From contig DAORXQ010000057.1 of NCBI GenBank assembly GCA_035371905.1, forward strand, positions 1 to 11,186: DNA of 11,186 nt. Reading direction: 5' to 3'. Under the pieces are notes generated by a model. It was given only the letters and a program-made list of their open reading frames with translations, was not told the DNA's origin and did no database searches. This DNA is from a bacterium. GTDB taxonomy: Bacteria > Ratteibacteria > UBA8468 > B48-G9 > JAFGKM01. Positions 6,071 through 11,186 of this stretch are shown in pieces. Both the position numbers and the translations under genes were made by a program. Each line of letters starts with the position of its first letter. Position 1 is the first letter of the stretch.

Positions 6071-7173
6071 ATTTTTTTTATTTCTTCTCTGATTTTTATC
6101 TTTTGAGGGCATTTTTCTTCACATTGTCCACATTCAATACATGCATCTCCTTTTTTTCTTTCATCTTTTTCTTTATTTCCTATTTGTGTATAAGCATTTT
6201 TGTATCTTTCTGAACCAAGCAGAATATACTGGTTGAAAAGAAAGAAAATATTAGGAATTGGGATATTTTGAGGACAGGGTAAACAATATTTACATGCTGT
6301 ACATGGTATTTCTCCAGTTTTCCTTCTTTCTTTTATTATTTTTTCTATCAATTTTATTTCTGTTTCATTTAAAAATTCTCCAGAACTTGCTATTTTTGCA
6401 TTTTCCTCTACCATTTCAAAGCTGTTCATACCAGATAAAGCAACTGAAACATTTCTATTTGTAAAAACGAATTTCAATGCTATTTCAACAGGCGTTTTAT
6501 ATTTTTCTTTAAAAACATTCATTAAATAAGGAAAATCAGAAAGTCGTCCACCTCCAACTGGTCCCATAACAGCAACTCCTACTCCCTTTTTTACAACATA
6601 ATCAATGCTTTCTTCATTACTTCTATCAAGTAGGTTATACTGACAGAGAACAGTTTCAAAAATTTCTGCTTCATCAACAATTTTTTTCATAAATTCAGGT
6701 TTATCATGAAAAGAAAAAGAAATATGTTTTATAAGTTTTTCTTCCTTTGCCTTGATTGCTTCTTCAATCAGATTGAGTTTTAAAACCTTATCCTGAAAAC
6801 TCTGCCAACTAAGAGAATGAAAATGATAAAAATCAATATAATCAACATCAAGTTTTTTTAACTGTTCTTCAAGAATCCTTCTGTAATCTTCTGTTTTTTC
6901 TATATTCCAGATAGGGGATTTTGTTGATAAATATACTTTTTTTCTCCATCCTTTTAATGCTTTACCCACAACTATTTCACTTTGATGATTACAATATCCA
7001 TAAGCAGTATCAATATAATTTACTCCAAGTTCAAAACTCCTCTGTATTATTTTAATGGATAAATCTTCATCCACTACATTGGTACCATTTATTTCTTTCA
7101 TTGGAAGCCGCATTGCTCCAAATCCAAGTATAGAAACTTTAATCCCAGTTTTCCCAAATTCTCTGTAAATCAT
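6049..7173 (-). CDS. Aldo/keto reductase with two C-terminal [4Fe-4S] motifs
   Basis: The 374 residues comprise an aldo/keto reductase barrel (about 1-285) and a ferredoxin-like tail. The likely catalytic tetrad is D55 and Y60 in 'DTAYGY', K85 in 'LSTKSP' and H119 in 'FYHFHS'. 'GVGVAVMGPVGGGRL' (197-211) and the 'SGM' region fit the NAD(P)-binding end. The tail has C291-x2-C294-x2-C297-x2-C300-P and a classic C345-x2-C348-x2-C351-x3-C355-P cluster. This is the COG1453 type of ferredoxin-linked AKR; the substrate is unknown, but an anaerobic redox role is likely. The ATG at 7173 has the strongest Shine-Dalgarno in the window. The gene follows the LOG gene by 56 bases and is probably the last in its operon. 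Its stop overlaps the convergent PAS gene by 22 bases. Confidence 0.94.
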   Translation of the reverse strand: MIYREFGKTGIKVSILGFGAMRLPMKEINGTNVVDEDLSIKIIQRSFELGVNYIDTAYGYCNHQSEIVVGKALKGWRKKVYLSTKSPIWNIEKTEDYRRILEEQLKKLDVDYIDFYHFHSLSWQSFQDKVLKLNLIEEAIKAKEEKLIKHISFSFHDKPEFMKKIVDEAEIFETVLCQYNLLDRSNEESIDYVVKKGVGVAVMGPVGGGRLSDFPYLMNVFKEKYKTPVEIALKFVFTNRNVSVALSGMNSFEMVEENAKIASSGEFLNETEIKLIEKIIKERRKTGEIPCTACKYCLPCPQNIPIPNIFFLFNQYILLGSERYKNAYTQIGNKEKDERKKGDACIECGQCEEKCPQKIKIREEIKKIHKIFSS

Positions 7174-7177
7174 TTTT

Positions 7178-7184
7178 ACCTCCC
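7178..7184 (-). promoter_or_regulatory. Strong Shine-Dalgarno of the aldo/keto reductase gene
   Basis: GGGAGGT on the minus strand lies 4 bases before the ATG at 7173. It fixes this start, and contrasts with the weak or missing sites of most neighbours. Confidence 0.85.
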
Positions 7185-7229
7185 AAAATTTAATTTAAAT
7201 ATTCTATAAGATTTTAGATGATAAAAAAT

Positions 7230-7868
7230 TTATTTATTTTTATAGAACTTTTCAATTAATGAAACAGCCTCTTCTGGTTCATCCACAATTTTAAAAATTT
7301 TTAAATCATTTTTATCTATGTATCCTCTTTTTAAAGGAACTTCTGTAAGCCAGTTTAAGAAACCTTTCCAGAAATATTTATCCATAAGAATGACAGGGAA
7401 TTTATGGATTCTTCCTGTTTGTATAAGAGTTATTGCTTCTGTAAATTCATCAAGAGTACCAAAGCCACCGGGAAAAATAATAAAACCTTTAGTGTATTTA
7501 ACAAACATAACTTTTCTCGTGAAAAAATATCTGAAATATATTAAAGTTTTTATATAAGGATTTGGTTTTTGTTCCTTTGGTAGTTCAATATTAAGACCTA
7601 TAGATTCCCCTCCACCTAATATTGCTCCTTTGTTTCCCGCTTCCATAATTCCAGGTCCGCCACCGGTTATTATAGTATAGCCCTTTTCAGCAAGTAATTT
7701 TGCTGTTTTTACCGCATTTTTATACCATTTATCATTTTCTTTTATTCTCGCTGAACCCCATATTGTTATTGCTTTTTCAACTTTTTCAAGAGTTTCAAAC
7801 CCATCCACAAATTCCGCCATAATTCTAAAAATTCTCCATGCTTCTTCTTCATACTTATTCTTTTTCAT
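7230..7868 (-). CDS. LOG-family protein (TIGR00730-type nucleotide phosphoribohydrolase)
   Basis: The 212-residue Rossmann-fold protein has both hallmark motifs: 'GGGPGIMEA' (69-77), and 'PGGFGTLDE' (133-141) of the PGGxGTxxE type. A 'FFTRKVMF' segment (115-122) holds the usual arginine and lysine of the active site. The start 'IFRIMAEFVDGFETL' and 'AITIWGSAR' is typical of the bacterial branch (COG1611). Characterised LOG enzymes cleave nucleoside 5'-monophosphates, cytokinin nucleotides among them, to base and ribose 5-phosphate. Older 'lysine decarboxylase' labels are misleading. The true substrate here is unknown; general nucleotide turnover is most likely. The gene overlaps nfeD by 14 bases and has its own GGAGG site, so it is translated from the same mRNA. 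Confidence 0.93.
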   Translation of the reverse strand: MKKNKYEEEAWRIFRIMAEFVDGFETLEKVEKAITIWGSARIKENDKWYKNAVKTAKLLAEKGYTIITGGGPGIMEAGNKGAILGGGESIGLNIELPKEQKPNPYIKTLIYFRYFFTRKVMFVKYTKGFIIFPGGFGTLDEFTEAITLIQTGRIHKFPVILMDKYFWKGFLNWLTEVPLKRGYIDKNDLKIFKIVDEPEEAVSLIEKFYKNK

Positions 7869-9138
7869 TTCTTATTTCCTCCACTATTAAAGTCAATCCT
7901 TTTATATCAATAACTCTTACTTTTCTTCCTTTTGGTATAACTTCTTTAATACTTTTTCCTTTCCAGTATTCTCCATGAACGAAAACCATTCCTTCAGGAT
8001 TTAAATCTGTTATAGTTTTTCCCTCCTCGCCAATTAAACCTTCTTTACCTGTTATTACTTTTTTTCTTTTTGTTTTCCATGCAAACCAGATAATAAACCA
8101 TATGAAGACTCCTGTTAAAAAACTTGCTATAAGAATGTTTGTATTATGGATTTTGATTTCAGATGTTTTTTTAAACAACATAATAGAGCCGAGGATGAAA
8201 GTAATAATTCCCGAAGTAATAAAAATTCCAAAAGTTGGTGTTATTGCCTCAATTGCAAAAAAAATGAAACTTAAAATAATTAAAATAAGTCCTGCTAAAT
8301 TTATTGGTAATGTATGGAGTCCAAAAAATGCAAGTATTAAAGCAATTGTTCCAACAATTCCAGGTATTCCAAAACCAGGATGGGAAAATTCAAGTATTAT
8401 TCCCCATATTCCTATAATAAGTAAAAGATATGCAATATTTGGATCTGATATAAACTGTAAAATTTTATCTTTAAGTTCTGGTTTTGCTTCTTTAAGTTGA
8501 ACATTTTTTGTTTTTAAAATAATTTGTTTTTCTTTTATTTTTAGAGTTTTTCCATCTATTTTTTCTAATAGTTCATTTATATCTTTTGCTATCAAATCAA
8601 TAACTTTTTCTTTTAATGCTTCTTCTTCTGTGGATGAAATGCTTTCTCTTACTGCTCTTTCCGCCCATTTCTCGTTTCTTTTTCTATGTCTAGCTATTGT
8701 TTTTATAAAACTAACAGTATCATTTACAATTTTTTCTTCTATTTTGCTATCTTTTTCTCCACCTGTAAGTGTTACTGGATGTGCTGCACCAATATTTGTT
8801 GCTGGTGCCATTGCAAGAATATGACATGAAAGAGCAATAAAAGTTCCAGCAGAAGCACATTGAGAACCGCTTGGATATACAAATCCAATAACAGGTACAT
8901 CTGATGATAGTATCTCTTGAACTATTTTCCTTGTAGAAGAAAGAAGTCCTCCTGGTGTATCAATCGTTATTAAAACAAAATTTGACTTATTCTTTTCAGC
9001 AAGTGATATAACATTTTTTACCTGGTAGTAAGTTACAGGACCTATTGCACCTTCAATTTTGAGAAAATATCCATTGCTTTCTGGAAATAAATTTTTTAAA
9101 AAAAGTAAAAACAAAAAATAAATTATTATTTTTTTCAT
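7855..9138 (-). CDS. nfeD: NfeD long form: membrane-bound ClpP-class serine protease
   Basis: The 427 residues follow the NfeD1b plan. A signal peptide (about 1-19) is followed by a ClpP/SppA-like protease domain (about 22-200) with 'IDTPGG' (59-64), 'ASAGTFIALS' containing nucleophile S96, and 'NIGAAHPV' (115-122). K136 in the 'K-I-V-N-D' motif is the likely general base by analogy with archaeal PH1510. Four or five membrane helices lie at about 235-252, 256-276, 281-299, 303-322 and 334-355. A soluble OB-fold NfeD domain (about 362-424, 'GLIGEEGKT', 'VHGEYWKG', 'KGRKVRVIDIKGLTLIV') ends the chain. The protease faces the outside and the family cleaves hydrophobic membrane-protein segments. 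Most relatives pair with a slipin/stomatin gene; none is visible here. The ATG overlaps the M24-like stop as ATGA. Confidence 0.94.
   Translation of the reverse strand: MKKIIIYFLFLLFLKNLFPESNGYFLKIEGAIGPVTYYQVKNVISLAEKNKSNFVLITIDTPGGLLSSTRKIVQEILSSDVPVIGFVYPSGSQCASAGTFIALSCHILAMAPATNIGAAHPVTLTGGEKDSKIEEKIVNDTVSFIKTIARHRKRNEKWAERAVRESISSTEEEALKEKVIDLIAKDINELLEKIDGKTLKIKEKQIILKTKNVQLKEAKPELKDKILQFISDPNIAYLLLIIGIWGIILEFSHPGFGIPGIVGTIALILAFFGLHTLPINLAGLILIILSFIFFAIEAITPTFGIFITSGIITFILGSIMLFKKTSEIKIHNTNILIASFLTGVFIWFIIWFAWKTKRKKVITGKEGLIGEEGKTITDLNPEGMVFVHGEYWKGKSIKEVIPKGRKVRVIDIKGLTLIVEEIRNEKE
7878..7882 (-). promoter_or_regulatory. Shine-Dalgarno of the LOG gene inside nfeD
   Basis: GGAGG on the minus strand lies 9 bases before the ATG at 7868 and within the last codons of nfeD. 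It supports this start over the later in-frame Met at residue 17. Confidence 0.7.
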
Positions 9139-10220
9139 TTTACAAGTATATCGGGTCTCAAAAGTTCATCCTTTTCTATTTCAACTTTTATTGATGGCCA
9201 GTTTGTATCTTCTGTTATTATAAGAGGTTTTGTTCTAGTAGTGATTATTGTATCTTCTGATTTTGTTCCAGTAATTGATGGATTCCATGCAAATGCCTGA
9301 TTTTCTGTTATAATTTCATTTCTTTTTTCTGTTGCTCTAAAGTATCTTGTCATATAACCAGTTGGTCCTCCCTGATGATGTTTTTGCCACTCATCAGAAT
9401 ACCCTGTTTTTTCATACATTTTTATTCCTTCATTAAATACATCTCCAATGATTTTACCTTTTTTTGTTGAATTTATAAAGGTAGCATCTATTTTACATAC
9501 TGCCTGATGTTTTTTCTTTAATTCGTCAGATATTTTTCCAAAATGAACAATACGAGTTAAAGAAACGATTAACCCATTTCTCCTACCACAGAGAACAACC
9601 ATAACATATCTTTCTATTTTTTTATTTGTAGGAACAGGATGTCTGTATCTTTCAATTCTTTCGTCAGAAGCAACAAGAAGTACAACAGGAACAATGTTTT
9701 TACTCCATAACTTTTCACTTAATTTTCCTGCAATTTCTATTTCTTTATCCCCAGGTTTTATTTCTTTGCATACTTCTGTCATAATTTTTGTTGCCTCTTT
9801 TCCAAGTTCTTTATATCTTTCTATTTCTTTTGATAAAAGAGGATAATGTAAACTTTCTATTTTTACAGGAATAAAATTTGAAACTGGAATATCAGAACCT
9901 ATTTTACCGTCGGTTATTTTTTTAATCCTTTCTTCAAAGTTTTCTTCATACCATTTTTCCACCACAGGTTCAAAATTAAAGTTTTTCAATTCTTCTTCAG
10001 AAATTCTTGGATATTCAATATTATTTGTCAGATAATAAACTTTATTCTCTGTTACCAATAGTTTACAAACACCTGTTTCTGTATGAAGCCCAACATAATT
10101 TATTTTTCCACCTGTGAACCATGCAAAATTACTAACTTTATTCAATAAAACTCCATCTAATTTTTTTTCTGCCATCAATTTTTTCACTCTTTCCCATTTT
10201 ATTTCAATTTCTTTTTCCAT
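9135..10220 (-). CDS. M24 (creatinase/aminopeptidase fold) homologue lacking canonical metal ligands
   Basis: Starting at the ATG at 10220 the protein has 361 residues; numbers below count from an in-frame TTG at 10241, seven codons earlier. An N-terminal creatinase-type domain (about 15-135, 'LLNKVSNFAWFTGG') precedes an M24 'pita-bread' domain (about 140-350). 'RYRHPVP' (198-204) and 'HHQGGPTGY' (288-296) are conserved landmarks. The metal-binding positions are changed: where M24 enzymes have two Asp, the sequence reads 'VVLCGRRNGLIVSLTR' (C218, S227), and the first Glu site reads 'WNPSITGTKSEDT' (N320), with only E329 kept. It is therefore probably not a metal-dependent Xaa-Pro peptidase; metal-free hydrolysis or binding of amino-acid-like ligands is possible. 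Its stop overlaps the nfeD start, and it heads the operon. Confidence 0.85.
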   Translation of the reverse strand: MEKEIEIKWERVKKLMAEKKLDGVLLNKVSNFAWFTGGKINYVGLHTETGVCKLLVTENKVYYLTNNIEYPRISEEELKNFNFEPVVEKWYEENFEERIKKITDGKIGSDIPVSNFIPVKIESLHYPLLSKEIERYKELGKEATKIMTEVCKEIKPGDKEIEIAGKLSEKLWSKNIVPVVLLVASDERIERYRHPVPTNKKIERYVMVVLCGRRNGLIVSLTRIVHFGKISDELKKKHQAVCKIDATFINSTKKGKIIGDVFNEGIKMYEKTGYSDEWQKHHQGGPTGYMTRYFRATEKRNEIITENQAFAWNPSITGTKSEDTIITTRTKPLIITEDTNWPSIKVEIEKDELLRPDILVK

Positions 10221-10229
10221 AATAATTAA

Positions 10230-10258
10230 ATTATCAACCAATTTTTATTTTTTTTCAA
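10230..10258 (-). promoter_or_regulatory. Candidate promoter of the M24-nfeD-LOG-AKR operon
   Basis: On the minus strand, TTGAAA (10258-10253), a 17-base spacer and GATAAT (10235-10230) match the sigma70 consensus at 5 of 6 in each box. The predicted start is near 10223, 3 bases before the ATG at 10220 and downstream of the TTG at 10241. This favours the ATG as start, on an almost leaderless mRNA. Confidence 0.5.
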
Positions 10259-10288
10259 GTTAATTTAAAATAAATATTAGAAGAATAG

Positions 10289-10295
10289 AAAGGAG
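10289..10295 (+). promoter_or_regulatory. Shine-Dalgarno fixing the GTG start of the UroD-like gene
   Basis: AAAGGAG lies 6 bases before the GTG at 10302, ideal spacing. No convincing -35/-10 pair is visible upstream; TAAAAT (10266-10271) is a possible -10 without a matching -35. Confidence 0.8.
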
Positions 10296-10301
10296 TAATC
10301 T

Positions 10302-11186
10302 GTGACAGGAAAAGAAAGAATTTTAAATACTTTTAATCATAAAGAAAGTGATTATGTTCCTGTATCAGACCAGTTAATTGTTTCAAAAGTCGCTTCCGAA
10401 ATACTTGGGAGATATGCTTATACAGGAGGGGGAGAATTTGAAAAAGATAAAATTGAACTTTTATATAAAGAAGAAAGAGATTTTTTGGTTGAAAGATATG
10501 TTGAGGATACTATTGAGATTCATGAGAAACTTGGATTAGATTTTATCAGAGTTAGCACAGTTCCTTCAAAAAATTATACAAAAGATGACCTGCCAAAGAA
10601 AATAGATGATGATACTTATTTATTTGAAAATAAAGAAACAAAAAACTGGTCAATTTATAGATTTTCTCCTTCCTCAGGACAGTTTTTCTGTATTTATTCT
10701 TCTATGGAAGAAGAAGGATTTTCAGCAATGGAAAGGGAGATTCAATATATAGAAAAAAAGTTAATGGATGAGATTAAATTTGATGATAAAAGTATTTTTG
10801 AAGGATGGGATAAAATTGTAAATAAAGCAGGAAAAGGGATTGCTATTGCATTTTCTGCAGGTATTGCTATTCCGATGAGAAAAATTTATCTTGAATCTAT
10901 TATTTTAAAACCGGAATGGATTGAAATCTTTCTTGAATATCAAACAAAATATACAATTGAATTTATTAAAGAAGGTAAAAAGCATGGTGCTGATTTTATT
11001 TTAGGTGGAGGAGACCTTGCTGATAAAAATGGACCCATATATAATCCGGAAATATTCAGAAAATTCCTTATGCCAAAATATGAAAAAATAATGGAAGTTT
11101 GTAGAACTTTGGGACTTTTTTATGTTTTTAGGAGTGACGGAAATACAAAACCTTTCTGGGATATGTGGTTTTTAGAGATTGGTTTT
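10302..11186 (+). CDS. Uroporphyrinogen decarboxylase / methyltransferase family protein (3' end outside window)
   Basis: An open frame of 295 codons starts at GTG and runs off the right edge. The N-terminus 'MTGKERILNTFNHKESDYVPV' is the classic start of the UroD-like superfamily (COG0407 type), followed by a 'EKLGLDFIRV' strand. Residues 229-238 'GADFILGGGD' lead to 'NGPIYNPEIFRKFLMPKY'. 'YVFRSDGN' (274-281) marks the site where many relatives have a His before the S-D-G; here it is Arg. Relatives in this divergent branch are usually not heme-pathway enzymes. Many are linked to corrinoid-dependent methyl transfer or to sugar and aromatic degradation loci. No corrinoid protein or other heme gene is visible here. 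It is divergent from the M24-led operon, with about 80 bases between the starts. Confidence 0.88.
   Translation, partial: MTGKERILNTFNHKESDYVPVSDQLIVSKVASEILGRYAYTGGGEFEKDKIELLYKEERDFLVERYVEDTIEIHEKLGLDFIRVSTVPSKNYTKDDLPKKIDDDTYLFENKETKNWSIYRFSPSSGQFFCIYSSMEEEGFSAMEREIQYIEKKLMDEIKFDDKSIFEGWDKIVNKAGKGIAIAFSAGIAIPMRKIYLESIILKPEWIEIFLEYQTKYTIEFIKEGKKHGADFILGGGDLADKNGPIYNPEIFRKFLMPKYEKIMEVCRTLGLFYVFRSDGNTKPFWDMWFLEIGF

Noticed and set aside
6258..6464. Hydrophobic open frame of 68 codons opposite the aldo/keto reductase gene
   Set aside because: Its Phe/Leu-rich translation is the complement of Lys/Glu-rich helices in the real gene; no independent evidence.
7202..7247. Inverted repeat TTCTATAA / TTATAGAA as a terminator between the LOG and AKR genes
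   Set aside because: The arms are only AT-rich 8-mers around a 30-base loop with no following U-run, and one arm is inside the LOG coding end. It is too weak to call.
7318..7557. Open frame of 79 codons opposite the LOG gene
   Set aside because: It is fully contained in a well-supported gene with intact catalytic motifs and has no ribosome site.
7230..7868. Lysine decarboxylase
   Set aside because: The GGGPGxMEA and PGGxGTxxE motifs define LOG phosphoribohydrolases; the decarboxylase label is a known historical misannotation.
8102..8500. Open frame of 132 codons opposite nfeD
   Set aside because: It mirrors the membrane-helix codons of nfeD, whose family motifs are unmistakable. No start signal or family features are seen in the reverse reading.
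8630..8824. Open frame of 64 codons opposite the protease domain of nfeD
   Set aside because: It runs antisense to the conserved ASAG and NIGAAHP region, so the frame is explained by the real gene.
9135..10220. VapB-like antitoxin function for the M24-like protein
   Set aside because: Homologues may carry this label, but the protein has a creatinase-type two-domain fold, no DNA-binding motif and no PIN-domain toxin beside it.
10221..10241. TTG start seven codons upstream for the M24-like protein
   Set aside because: It lies between the predicted -35 and -10 of the best promoter and has no Shine-Dalgarno; the ATG at 10220 fits better.

Overview
The window is very AT-rich throughout, on both coding and non-coding DNA, with short intergenic gaps and bacterial gene families only. 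It looks like a chromosomal piece of a low-GC bacterium, probably an uncultivated lineage. The mix of a DUF4159-MoxR-DUF58-BatA cluster, a 'HHQGGPTGY'-type M24 homologue, an iron-sulfur aldo/keto reductase and a divergent uroporphyrinogen-decarboxylase-like protein recalls planctomycete-like or candidate-phylum genomes. I cannot assign a phylum from sequence alone. No transposase, integrase, phage gene, CRISPR array or toxin-antitoxin pair is visible, and no stretch above about 100 bases lacks a gene.

Layout. (1) Bases 1-4519, minus strand: a four-gene operon transcribed DUF4159 protein, then MoxR ATPase, DUF58 protein, and BatA-like membrane vWA protein, which runs off the left edge. The genes are 3 and 20 bases apart or overlap as ATGA. 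A good sigma70-type promoter lies at 4551-4580. (2) Bases 4607-5150: a plus-strand gene for a four-helix membrane protein converges on a minus-strand tRNA-Gly(CCC), ending 4 bases from it. (3) Bases 5246-6070, plus: a protein made of a coiled coil and two PAS domains with no output domain. Its last 22 bases overlap the tail of the convergent gene. (4) Bases 6049-10220, minus: a second operon transcribed M24-like protein, NfeD membrane serine protease, LOG-family phosphoribohydrolase, then iron-sulfur aldo/keto reductase. The first two junctions overlap (4 and 14 bases) and the last gap is 56 bases. (5) Bases 10302-11186, plus: the 5' part of a uroporphyrinogen decarboxylase / methyltransferase family gene, divergent from operon 4 and cut by the right edge.

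How the genes may work together. In operon 1 a MoxR AAA+ ATPase is expected to act with the vWA proteins DUF58 (cytoplasmic) and BatA (membrane), with the exported double-DUF4159 protein as a probable surface-side partner. In operon 4 a membrane protease (NfeD long form) is coupled to an M24-fold protein that has lost most metal ligands, a nucleotide-processing LOG enzyme and an oxidoreductase. NfeD's usual partner slipin is absent from the window. The most interesting points are this operon, the M24 pseudo-metallopeptidase, the orphan PAS-PAS protein, palindromes lying over back-to-back -35 elements, and two genes whose best promoters predict almost leaderless transcripts.
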